This document shows, in pieces, positions 44,285-52,281 of a DNA stretch of 64,000 nt. This stretch comes from Caulobacteraceae bacterium (GTDB lineage: Bacteria > Pseudomonadota > Alphaproteobacteria > Caulobacterales > Caulobacteraceae), in assembly GCA_947475415.1 (NCBI GenBank), contig CANJLH010000007.1:114726-178725 (forward strand), read 5' to 3'. How positions within the stretch are numbered: the first letter of the stretch is position 1; each line of letters opens with the position of its first letter. The position numbers and the translations under genes were made by a program. Under the pieces are notes generated by a model. The model had not been told where the DNA came from, made no database searches, and saw nothing but the letters and a program-made list of their open reading frames with translations.

Positions 44285-44881
44285 ATGCCCCGCGTGCAAC
44301 CCGTCCCCACCGACCAGCTCACTCCCCGCGCCCGGGCCATGCTGCAGGAAGGCTTCGACAACGGCGCCTACAACGACAATTCCGGCCAGCTGCCGCCCTC
44401 CATGCGAACGCTGGCCTGGAGCACCCACGCCCTGAGCGTCGCCCACGCCGGGGCCATGGCCGGCTGGCGCTCCGGCCTGCTGGACGATAAGCTGCGCGAG
44501 CTCGTGCGCATCCGCTCGGCCCAGGTGAACGGCTGCGCCAACTGCTCGGCGGCGATCAAGGAGGACGGGGTCTCCGGCGACGACGTGGCCTGCATGATCG
44601 ACCTGGACTTCTCCAAGTTCTCCCCGCGCGAGGCCGCGGCCCTGGCCTATGTCACCAAGTTCGGGGTCGACCACCATGCCATCGAGGACGCCGACATCCA
44701 GGCGCTGCTGGAGCACTTCAGCCCGGCGGAACTGGTGGAGCTGATTCACTACGCCGCCCAGATGCTGGGCTCGCACCGGATGTTCAGCGTGTTCAAGGTG
44801 ATCGGCGACAGCGAACCCCTGGTCCGCTTCGACCCGGCCCTGGTGGATGCGCCGAAGGAGGCCGGCGACATCGCGGCGTGA
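44285..44881 (+). CDS. Carboxymuconolactone decarboxylase / AhpD-like protein
   Basis: 198-residue all-helical CMD-family protein. The central segment LRELVRIRSAQVNGCANC carries a CxxC pair (Cys84, Cys87), so a peroxidase-type, AhpD-like role is more likely than ring-lactone decarboxylation. The ATG at 44285 has GGGAG upstream; the frame before it is not protein-like. Last gene of the plus-strand run, 6 bp from the convergent thioesterase stop. Confidence 0.87.
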   Translation: MPRVQPVPTDQLTPRARAMLQEGFDNGAYNDNSGQLPPSMRTLAWSTHALSVAHAGAMAGWRSGLLDDKLRELVRIRSAQVNGCANCSAAIKEDGVSGDDVACMIDLDFSKFSPREAAALAYVTKFGVDHHAIEDADIQALLEHFSPAELVELIHYAAQMLGSHRMFSVFKVIGDSEPLVRFDPALVDAPKEAGDIAA

Positions 44882-44887
44882 GACGGC

Positions 44888-45655
44888 CTATCCCCGCGGG
44901 TCGATGAACAGCGTCTGGTGGGCCCGGGCGAACTCGCCCTCGCGATCCGACAGCAGGGTGTTGACCAGCGCCCGGCCCTCCCCGTGACTGACCGCATCGG
45001 ACTCAATCAGCACCCAGTCTCCGCGGGGCGCGCGGGCCAGGTTCACCGAGATGTCGATGTTGGCGAAGGTGTGGGTGCGGTAATCCACCACCCGCGCCTG
45101 TCCGCTGCCCATGTCGGAGACCAGGGCCATCTGTACGAACGGCGTGATCGGCGAGCCTTCGACAATGTCCCCGGTGAGCCGGAACCAGGCCGCGCCGGGA
45201 CCGATGTCGCCGTCGCCGCCGCGGAGCCGGCGGGATTCCACCATCCCATGGATGGGCCGACGCGGTGAAATAGGGTTTGGCGGACAGGTTTCCGGGGGCG
45301 CAGGCGCGCCGCCGACCGCCGCCACCGGCGTCTGCGCGCGGCGCAGGCGCACGGCGCTGGCGCGGGCGGTGAGTTCGCCGTCCACCCGCAGCTCGGCGTC
45401 CAGCACCTGCAGACGTCGGCCGTCACGCACCGGTGTCACCGTAATCCGGAAGGGCCGCATCGGCGTGGGCTTGAGGATGTCGATGTGGAAGCGCGCCAGG
45501 TCCATGCCCTCGGCGCAGGCCTGCTGCTCGAAGACGTGGGCCATCAGGCCGGACAACGCCACGCCGTTCTGGAACCCCGGGTCCCAGGGCCCCGTGGCGG
45601 CGTGCAGCGGATGCACGAGGTCGCCCTCACGCCGGTAAAACGCGGAATTGCTCAA
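44888..45655 (-). CDS. Acyl-CoA thioesterase-like (double hotdog) protein
   Basis: About 255 residues fitting a double-hotdog thioesterase: HPLHAATGPWDPGFQNG near the N-terminus, DILKPTPMRPFRI in the first half, VQMALVSDMGSG and NIDISVNLARAPRGDW in the second. The TTG at 45655, 8 bp after the ACAD stop, is the most sensible start. The frame is open much further upstream, but that sequence only shadows the ACAD gene. Third gene after the second ACAD pair; it probably hydrolyses the acyl-CoA or an overflow product. Confidence 0.8.
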   Translation of the reverse strand: MSNSAFYRREGDLVHPLHAATGPWDPGFQNGVALSGLMAHVFEQQACAEGMDLARFHIDILKPTPMRPFRITVTPVRDGRRLQVLDAELRVDGELTARASAVRLRRAQTPVAAVGGAPAPPETCPPNPISPRRPIHGMVESRRLRGGDGDIGPGAAWFRLTGDIVEGSPITPFVQMALVSDMGSGQARVVDYRTHTFANIDISVNLARAPRGDWVLIESDAVSHGEGRALVNTLLSDREGEFARAHQTLFIDPRG

Positions 45656-45663
45656 AGGTCGGC

Positions 45664-46632
45664 TCAGAGCTGAGTCGCCATGGGCCTGGCGCCCTGGGGC
45701 TCCAGCGCCGCGGCCAGGCTCTTGGCGACGTCGCGGGCATGGCGCGTCATCCCGCCCAGTTCGCGTTGCAGCGCCGGAAGACGCATGGTCCACAGGTGCA
45801 GCGGATACTCCCGGGTGAAGCCGATCGCGCCATGCATCTGTTGGCATTCGCGCAGCATTACCGGCGCATTGGCCGAAACATAGGCCGCCGCCGCCGCAGC
45901 GGCCTGGGCCGGCGCGCCGCGATAGGCGGCTTCCAGTCCCAGCCAATAGGCCGCCTCGGCATTGACCGCCAACTGGGCCAGCCGGTGCTGGATCGCCTGG
46001 AACGACCCGATCGGACGACCGAACTGCACGCGATCCTTGACGTAACCGACAGTGGTGTTGAGTGCGCCCTTCATGGCGCCCGCCGTCTCGACCGCCAGGC
46101 CCACCCGCCACCAGTTGCGCAGCTTGTCGCCTGACCCCGGCCCCAGCGAGGCGGCCCGTTGCAACGCCGCCGGCGACAGCCGCGCCAGCGGCCAGCCTGT
46201 ACGGTCGTTATTGACGTCGGCGACATCCCCGGCCTGAACGTCCAGGCGCTTGGCGGTGTCGCCGTCGAGGATCAGCACCGTCTTGGCGAACTGTCCCATC
46301 CGGAAGGGATTGCCCAGCCCATTGGCCAGGGCCACCGGGCCGGACGCGACCTCGCCGGTCACCATGGGAAACACCAACGCCGTCGCTGCGGCGGCCAGCA
46401 CCGCGGCGGACTCCGCCAGCCGTTCCACCACCAGGGCGGCGTCCAGGGGACCTGCGCCGTCCGTCACGGCGAGTTCGAAAAAGCCGGCCCCCGCCAGTTC
46501 GTCGTGCAGCCCCTGGTCATAGGCTGTCTGGTCGACCAGCTTCTTGTTGTGCTGCCAGTCGCCGTTACGCTCCAGGATGCGGTCCACAGCGTCCAGGGCC
46601 TGGCGCTGGATGTCATTGGGTGTGAGGTCCAT
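45664..46632 (-). CDS. Acyl-CoA dehydrogenase, beta-type (short) subunit
   Basis: 322 residues, shorter than the usual 380 because the middle beta domain is reduced. It keeps RVQFGRPIGSFQAIQHRLAQL and TREYPLHLWTMRLPALQ but has no GGTSE/YEG motif, so it should be the non-catalytic member of a heteromeric ACAD. The alpha-type gene lies just upstream (14-bp gap). It resembles the gene at 42072 and the N-terminal half of the fusion at 23385. Confidence 0.87.
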   Translation of the reverse strand: MDLTPNDIQRQALDAVDRILERNGDWQHNKKLVDQTAYDQGLHDELAGAGFFELAVTDGAGPLDAALVVERLAESAAVLAAAATALVFPMVTGEVASGPVALANGLGNPFRMGQFAKTVLILDGDTAKRLDVQAGDVADVNNDRTGWPLARLSPAALQRAASLGPGSGDKLRNWWRVGLAVETAGAMKGALNTTVGYVKDRVQFGRPIGSFQAIQHRLAQLAVNAEAAYWLGLEAAYRGAPAQAAAAAAAYVSANAPVMLRECQQMHGAIGFTREYPLHLWTMRLPALQRELGGMTRHARDVAKSLAAALEPQGARPMATQL

Positions 46633-46646
46633 CGGTCGTTCCCCTC

Positions 46647-47783
46647 TCAGACCTTGGTGGGCAGGGCGAGGAAGTTGGACGCGATCTGGTCCAACTGCAT
46701 CTCGGTGGTGCCGGAAGCCACGCTAAAGGCCAGCACCCGGCGAACGTCGCCGCCGGACCCGGCCTCCAGCCCCTCCTCTCCGAACACCACATGCGCCAGC
46801 TCACCGGCCAGCCTGAGCGCCGAGGTCTGGGCCACGCGGCTCAGGTTGGAGTCCGCCGTCGGCGGCGATCCGTGGGCGCGCAGATCCACAACCTTGTAGG
46901 TGAGCATCCGGGCGGCCTCGAGGGCGGCGTAGACTTCGCCTATGCGGGTCTGGATCTCCGGATCCTCGAACATCCCGTTGCGCCTGGCCTCGACGATGGT
47001 GCGGTTAAGGATCAGCTGCCCCGTCTCATAGTGGGCCGCGCCCACCCGCTCGAAGCTCAGAGCCCGCCGCACGATGTCCCAGCCGCGGTTCTCTTCGCCC
47101 AGGCGATAGGCTGCGGGCACCCGCATGTCGGTGAACACCAGCTGGTGGAAGGCCTGCTCACCCACGAACCCGTCGATGTGGCGCACCTCCAGGCCGGGGG
47201 TGTCCATGGGCGTCAGCAGGATCGAGATCCCCGCCCGCTTCGCCGCCGTTGGGTCGGTCTTCACCAGCAGGAAACAGAAGTCCGCCGTCCCGACGTGAGA
47301 AGTCCATATCTTTGAACCATTTACAACATAATCATCACCGTCCCTGACCGCGTGGGTGCGCATGGCCGGAAGGTCGGAGCCGGCGTCCGGTTCGGAAAAT
47401 CCCTGGCACCAGCAGACGTCGCCCGCCGAGATGCGCCGCAAGTGATAGAGTTTCTGCTCCTCTGTGCCCGCGGCCATGATCGCCGGCCCGATCCAGTTCA
47501 CGTTCATGTACTGGGGCCCGCGCGGCTCGCCGATCGGCCACAGCTCCTCGGAGAGGATCGCCGCGCGCCATGGCGAAGCCTCCTGGCCGCCGTATTCCTT
47601 CGGCCAGTTCTGGGTCAGCCAGCCCCGGGCGGCCATGGCCTTGGCGAAGGCGATGGAGTCGGTCTTGTATTTTTCCAGGTTTGACTTGTCGTAGCCGTTC
47701 CAGCCGGGCGGAAGCTGCTCGGCCAGGAACGCCTTGATGTCGTTGCGATAGGCGACATCGTCTTCGGTCCAGTCAAAATCCAT
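46647..47783 (-). CDS. Acyl-CoA dehydrogenase, alpha-type subunit
   Basis: 378-residue ACAD: CQGFSEPDAGSDLPA FAD loop, GSKIWTSHVGTADF, and C-terminal ASGTTEMQLDQIA where GGTSE is expected. The ATG at 47783 follows GGGAGG; the upstream in-frame ATG at 47834 adds a basic lead I reject. First of a three-gene minus-strand unit (alpha ACAD, beta ACAD, thioesterase) and divergent from a hydratase at 47943. Confidence 0.9.
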   Translation of the reverse strand: MDFDWTEDDVAYRNDIKAFLAEQLPPGWNGYDKSNLEKYKTDSIAFAKAMAARGWLTQNWPKEYGGQEASPWRAAILSEELWPIGEPRGPQYMNVNWIGPAIMAAGTEEQKLYHLRRISAGDVCWCQGFSEPDAGSDLPAMRTHAVRDGDDYVVNGSKIWTSHVGTADFCFLLVKTDPTAAKRAGISILLTPMDTPGLEVRHIDGFVGEQAFHQLVFTDMRVPAAYRLGEENRGWDIVRRALSFERVGAAHYETGQLILNRTIVEARRNGMFEDPEIQTRIGEVYAALEAARMLTYKVVDLRAHGSPPTADSNLSRVAQTSALRLAGELAHVVFGEEGLEAGSGGDVRRVLAFSVASGTTEMQLDQIASNFLALPTKV

Positions 47784-47942
47784 GGCCAAAACCTCCCGCG
47801 GCGCGCTTCGGCGCTTAAGGCGCGCCGGTGACATTCAATGGGTCGTCGTCATGCTAGGCGGGCGCGCGGCGCATGGCTAGAGGCGGTTGCCCCAAACACG
47901 GCGAGCGACGAAGATGCTCCCAAAATCCCCAAGGAATCCGCC

Positions 47943-48746
47943 ATGTCCGAATTGACGTTCAAGTCCATCACCATCGACCACGACCGCGAGGCCAGGGTGG
48001 TGACGGCGACACTCAACCGTCCATCGGCCCTCAACGCCATCGGCCAGTCGATGCTGGAGGATTTCGAGCGGCTCTGGCTTTGGGTGCGCGAGGACGATGC
48101 GGTCAACGCCATCGTGGTCCGCGCCAGCATGGAGTCCAAGGCCTTCACCAGCGGAGCCGACGTCACCCCGGCCGAACAGGGGGGCGACCGGATGAGCCGT
48201 CACTGGAATGTGTTCGTGGCCAAGAGCGTGTTCGACCAGCTCAGCCCCCGTCTGCACTACGTCTGGAAGCCCGTGATCACCGCCGTTCACGGTGTCTGCG
48301 CCGGCGCCGGCCTGTTCCTGGTCAATGACAGCGACATCGTGCTGGCCGCCGACGACGCCCAGTTCTTTGACCCGCACCTGTCCATAGGCATCACCTCGGC
48401 GCAGGGGCCAATCAGCATGAGCCGGCGGGTCAACCTGGGAGAGGTGCTGCGCTATACGCTGATGTCCAACAACGAGCGGCTGGGGGCGGAGACCGCCCTG
48501 CGTATCGGCCTGGTCACCGAGGTAACCACGAAGGACAGGCTATGGGCGCGGGCTGATGAAATGGCGCGCATGTTCGCCGCCTACGACACGGTGGCTGTGC
48601 AGGGCAGCCTGAAGTCCATCTGGGAAAGCGTCGACATCGGCCGCAAGGCCGCCCTGGAGCGCGCGCACCTCTATTCGGACGCCGCACGGGTCTCCTCCAG
48701 CGGCACGCTCACACGCACTGAGCGCCGTCCCTACGTGGTGCGCTGA
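47943..48746 (+). CDS. Enoyl-CoA hydratase/isomerase family protein lacking both catalytic Glu
   Basis: 267-residue crotonase-fold protein. CAGAGLFLVNDSD holds neither the first Glu, and QFFDPHLSIGI lacks the second. It is a paralogue of the protein at 15365 (shared FFDPH, AETALR, IWES.D). The ATG at 47943 has AAGGA before it. Its 3' end overlaps the convergent MFS gene by 16 bp. Divergent placement from the second ACAD pair suggests joint use. Confidence 0.87.
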   Translation: MSELTFKSITIDHDREARVVTATLNRPSALNAIGQSMLEDFERLWLWVREDDAVNAIVVRASMESKAFTSGADVTPAEQGGDRMSRHWNVFVAKSVFDQLSPRLHYVWKPVITAVHGVCAGAGLFLVNDSDIVLAADDAQFFDPHLSIGITSAQGPISMSRRVNLGEVLRYTLMSNNERLGAETALRIGLVTEVTTKDRLWARADEMARMFAAYDTVAVQGSLKSIWESVDIGRKAALERAHLYSDAARVSSSGTLTRTERRPYVVR

Positions 48747-49984
48747 GTCTCGGCCTCGGAGGAGAAGTCCGGATACTTGCCAAAGGTGAGCGCCACGCCG
48801 ATGGCGATCACCAGCAGCACGGTCAGGACGCTGTAGCCCAGGTCGTAGTTCTGCAGCCGGTCGAAGATCATTCCGCTGGCGAAGGGCGCCCCGCCGTAGC
48901 CGATCCCGAAGATCGCCAGGCCGACGCCATAGATGGCGCTGAACGCCCGCGTGCCGCAGTAGCGCGAGATCAGATAGGCCAGCAGATCGCCTTCCGCCCC
49001 CATGGTCAGGCCGATCAACACCCCCGCGGTGAGACCCCGCAGCTGATTGCCGTCGTAATGGATCAGCAGCCCACACCCGAGTGCGGCCAGCACGAAAAAT
49101 CCCGCCGCCACCACCCGCGCCGGCGCGAAATCCAGCAGCCAGCCGCAGGTCAGCCGGCCGACGATCAGCGCCGGCCCGATCGCCGCGGCCACGGCGGCGG
49201 CCTGTAAGGGCGAGACGCCCTTGTCGATCATCATCGCCGACAGGTGGATCGAGGTGGATGTGGCCGCCGCCGCGGTGACCATCAGCACCAGACTGACCCG
49301 CCAGAACATCGTCGATCGCAGCGCCTGGGCCAGGGTAAGGCCATGGCGCGGGTGACCGGCCGCGGCCATGGCCTCGTCGGATTCACGTGGTCCGGTGGCC
49401 GGGCCGCGAAACAGGAAGTACGCCACCGGCGTCACCACCGCCGCGATGCCGATACCGATGGCGAAGAAGGCGCCTCGCCAGCCCAGGTGGTTGATCAGCC
49501 ACAGCGTGAGCGGCGGCCACATCGCCCCGCCGACGCCGCTGGCGCTGTAGCCCAGGGCCAGCGCCAGCCCACGGCTGACATTGAAGTGGCGGGCGACCGC
49601 CGCCGACCAGGGGATTGGCCCCAACGCCAGACCGAAGAAGGCGTAGGCGGCCCAGCCCATGTACCAGCCCCAGATCGACGGACCCGAAAGGCCGACCGAC
49701 GCGATCGCCAGTCCGGTGAGCGGCACGCCGATTAGGGCGATCGTGCGCGGACCATGTTTGTCAACGAGCGCGCCAAGGACCGTGGCGAACAGGATGGTGC
49801 CGATCGAATAGAATAGCGTCGCTGACGAAATCTCGGCCCTCGACCAGCCGAAGGCGTCTGAAAGCGGCTTCATGAACTGGCCAAGGCCGAAGGTCATGAA
49901 GATCGAACCCAGGATGCCGATGTGGGTCACGAAGACGAACCGCCACCCTGTCCGCCACTCCTGGACGGCTTCCCTGCTCATCAT
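48731..49984 (-). CDS. MFS transporter (OFA/monocarboxylate-like)
   Basis: 417 residues, about 12 membrane segments. Motif A LGALVDKHGPR follows TM2, and the N-terminal SIFMTFGLGQFMKPLSDAFGWSRAEIS fits the monocarboxylate/oxalate-formate antiporter group. Two ATGs (49984, 49981) share a GGGGGAGG site; I use the first. Organic acid uptake for the neighbouring CoA pathways is inferred. Divergent from the SDR at 50127. Confidence 0.88.
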   Translation of the reverse strand: MMSREAVQEWRTGWRFVFVTHIGILGSIFMTFGLGQFMKPLSDAFGWSRAEISSATLFYSIGTILFATVLGALVDKHGPRTIALIGVPLTGLAIASVGLSGPSIWGWYMGWAAYAFFGLALGPIPWSAAVARHFNVSRGLALALGYSASGVGGAMWPPLTLWLINHLGWRGAFFAIGIGIAAVVTPVAYFLFRGPATGPRESDEAMAAAGHPRHGLTLAQALRSTMFWRVSLVLMVTAAAATSTSIHLSAMMIDKGVSPLQAAAVAAAIGPALIVGRLTCGWLLDFAPARVVAAGFFVLAALGCGLLIHYDGNQLRGLTAGVLIGLTMGAEGDLLAYLISRYCGTRAFSAIYGVGLAIFGIGYGGAPFASGMIFDRLQNYDLGYSVLTVLLVIAIGVALTFGKYPDFSSEAETQRTT

Positions 49985-50126
49985 CCCGCGACCTCCCCCG
50001 CATCCTTGGCCGTGCAATCGGCCTTGCGCCCATATGACCTCAGTTTATCAGGGCGCGATAGCGATCTCGGACTGGACAGCCGCCGCGCGCCAACGCACTG
50101 GTGTGCCGTTCCCAGGGAGAGGACCC

Positions 50127-50912
50127 ATGGCCTTCACCAACGCCCAGTTCTCATTGACGGATAAGGTTGCGATTGTCACCGGCGCAGGCGGCCGCGGTAA
50201 TTCCATCGGCCGGGCCTACGCCTTCGGTCTTTCAAACGCCGGCGCCTCGGTGGTCGTAGCCGATATCAATGGCGAGGGCGCCCAGCGCGTCGCCGGGGAG
50301 ATCAATGCAAACGGCGGCAAGGCGATCGGCGTCCAGGTCGATATTACCGACCGCGCTTCCGTGGCCGCTATGGCTGAAGCTGCGAAGCAGGCTTTCGGCG
50401 GCGTCGACATCCTGGTCAACAACGCCGCCCTGATGGCCGAGCTGAAGTTCGGCCCCACCATCTCCATCGCGCCGGAGGAATGGAATCGGGTGCTGGCGGT
50501 CAATCTCACCGGGGCGCTCAACTGCGCCCAGGCCGTGGTGGACATGATGCGCGCCCGCGGCGGCGGCAAGATCGTCAACCAGGTGTCCATGGGCGCCTAT
50601 CCGGCGACCTCGGTCTATGGGATCAGCAAGCTCGCCCTGGTGGGCCTCACCCATACCCTCGCCCGCGACCTGGGTCCGGACAAGATCAACGTCAACGCCA
50701 TTGGTCCAGGTCAGGTGAAAAGTGACGCCGGCCTGTTCCTCACCCCCGAGGGTGGCGGTTTCGAGCAGCGCTACGGCCCGCAGGTGGCGATGCGCCTGCG
50801 TGGCGACCCGGATGAACTGGTCGGCGCTCTGATGCTGCTGGTCAGTCCGGCAGGCGACTGGATCACCGGCCAGGTGCTGAATGTGGACGGCGGACTGATT
50901 ATGCGGGCCTGA
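50127..50912 (+). CDS. Short-chain dehydrogenase/reductase (SDR)
   Basis: 261-residue classical SDR: TGAGGRGNSIGRA cofactor loop (slightly longer than usual), Asp (VADIN) for NAD(H), NNAA, YGISK active site and NVDGGLIM end. The start at 50127 has AGGGAGAGG upstream; in-frame codons before it are not protein-like. It opens a six-gene plus-strand unit with a molybdenum hydroxylase, ACAD and hydratase. Confidence 0.9.
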   Translation: MAFTNAQFSLTDKVAIVTGAGGRGNSIGRAYAFGLSNAGASVVVADINGEGAQRVAGEINANGGKAIGVQVDITDRASVAAMAEAAKQAFGGVDILVNNAALMAELKFGPTISIAPEEWNRVLAVNLTGALNCAQAVVDMMRARGGGKIVNQVSMGAYPATSVYGISKLALVGLTHTLARDLGPDKINVNAIGPGQVKSDAGLFLTPEGGGFEQRYGPQVAMRLRGDPDELVGALMLLVSPAGDWITGQVLNVDGGLIMRA

Positions 50913-50947
50913 CCCGCTGCAATGGAAAATTCGAGGAGACGCATGAC

Positions 50948-51808
50948 GTGAAGGCAGCGCCATTCGATTACGTGGCCCCTGACAGCATAGAGGCGGCTGT
51001 CGATCACCTAGCCCGCGGCGGCGGCGAATCAGTCGTCCTGGCCGGCGGCCAGACCCTGATGCCCCTGCTGGCGCTGCGCATGGCCACACCCTCGGTGGTC
51101 GTGGACATCAATCGCATCGCTGAGCTCAGTGGCGTCAGTCGCCTCGACGGCGCCACACGGGTGGGCGCCACGACCCGCCAGGCGACCATCCTCACCGACC
51201 CCACCATCGCCGCCCACGCGCCGACGCTGGCTCAGGCGGTGCGCAATGTCGGCCACCACCAGACCCGCAACCGCGGCACGGTCGGCGGCTCAGTCTCGCT
51301 CGGCGAACCCGCCGCGGAACTCCCGGCGACGGCGCTGGCGCTGGAGGCGATGATCGAGACGCGCTCTCCGCGGGGAACGCGCAGGATCGCGGCCGGGGAC
51401 TTCTACACCGGCCCCTATTCGACCGTGCTGGAACCCGACGAGTTGGTTGTGGCGCTCCACTACCCGGATCTCCCGGCCAACACCCTCACTCTGGTGCACG
51501 AAGTCGCCCGTAGGCCCGGCGACTTCGCCCTCACCGGATTTATCGGCGCCTTCACGGTGGATGGCGGCGCCATCAGCCGCGCCCGCATTTCCTGGCTGGC
51601 CATGGGCCCCACGCCGATGCGCAGCCCCAAGGCCGAAGCCGCCCTGGTCGGCCAGCGGGTGGGCCAGATTGACCTTGATGAGATCGGCCGCCTGGCGGCC
51701 TCCGAAACCGACCCTATGGACGACGGACACGCCTCCGCCGACTACCGCCGCACCGCTGGCGCGCGAATCTTCCGACGCGCCGTCGGCCAAGCCCTGGAGA
51801 CCCGCTGA
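50948..51808 (+). CDS. Molybdenum hydroxylase FAD subunit (CoxM/CutM type)
   Basis: 286-residue FAD-binding subunit of the xanthine oxidase family. The two FAD-pyrophosphate loops are AGGQTLMPLL (about 32-41) and NRGTVGGS (about 110-117). GTG start. Its stop overlaps the ATG of the 2Fe-2S gene (TGATG at 51806). Together the three genes encode a complete M-S-L enzyme that oxidises with water and passes electrons through iron-sulfur centres to FAD. Confidence 0.92.
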   Translation: MKAAPFDYVAPDSIEAAVDHLARGGGESVVLAGGQTLMPLLALRMATPSVVVDINRIAELSGVSRLDGATRVGATTRQATILTDPTIAAHAPTLAQAVRNVGHHQTRNRGTVGGSVSLGEPAAELPATALALEAMIETRSPRGTRRIAAGDFYTGPYSTVLEPDELVVALHYPDLPANTLTLVHEVARRPGDFALTGFIGAFTVDGGAISRARISWLAMGPTPMRSPKAEAALVGQRVGQIDLDEIGRLAASETDPMDDGHASADYRRTAGARIFRRAVGQALETR

Positions 51809-52281
51809 TGAGCGATCACAAGATCAGACTGACCGTGGATGGTGGCCCAGTCTCTAAGACCGTCGAGGCCCGCCAGACCCTCGGTGAATTCCTCCGCGAT
51901 GGCTGCGGACGCACCGGCGTGCACCTGGGCTGCGAGCACGGCGTCTGCGGCGCCTGCACGGTGATCGTCGACGGCAAAGCCGTCCGCTCCTGCCTGATGC
52001 TGGCGGTGCAGGCCGACGGGACGGAAGTCACTACCGCCCAGGGCCTGGCCGCCCCGGACGGAACGCTGAGCCCTGTGCAACAGGCGATGATGGATGAACA
52101 CGCCCTGCAATGCGGCTTCTGCACGCCCGGCGTGGTGATGACCATGACGGCGCTGACCGCGGGCGGCGCCCGGCCCACCGAGGCGGAGATCAAAGCCGCC
52201 ATGTCCGGCCACCTGTGCCGCTGCACAGGCTATCAGGGGATCATGCGCGCGGCGCGCAAGCTGGCGGGAGTGAACGCATGA
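51808..52281 (+). CDS. Molybdenum hydroxylase 2Fe-2S subunit (CoxS/CutS type)
   Basis: 157 residues with both clusters intact: plant-ferredoxin-type Cys42, Cys47, Cys50, Cys62 (CEHGVCGAC) and the helical second cluster Cys102, Cys105, Cys137, Cys139 (CGFC, CRC). Start and stop overlap both neighbours (TGATG before, ATGA after), implying fixed stoichiometry with the M and L subunits. Confidence 0.95.
   Translation: MSDHKIRLTVDGGPVSKTVEARQTLGEFLRDGCGRTGVHLGCEHGVCGACTVIVDGKAVRSCLMLAVQADGTEVTTAQGLAAPDGTLSPVQQAMMDEHALQCGFCTPGVVMTMTALTAGGARPTEAEIKAAMSGHLCRCTGYQGIMRAARKLAGVNA

Noticed and set aside
44888..46111. A 407-codon frame starting at 46111 for the thioesterase
   Set aside because: The first roughly 150 codons lie antisense-free but out of frame over the beta-type ACAD gene and read as Arg/Gly-rich nonsense; the thioesterase fold begins near 45655.
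49872..50126. Upstream extension of the SDR at 50127
   Set aside because: It runs antisense through the MFS gene start and is low-complexity; the AGGGAGAGG site supports 50127.
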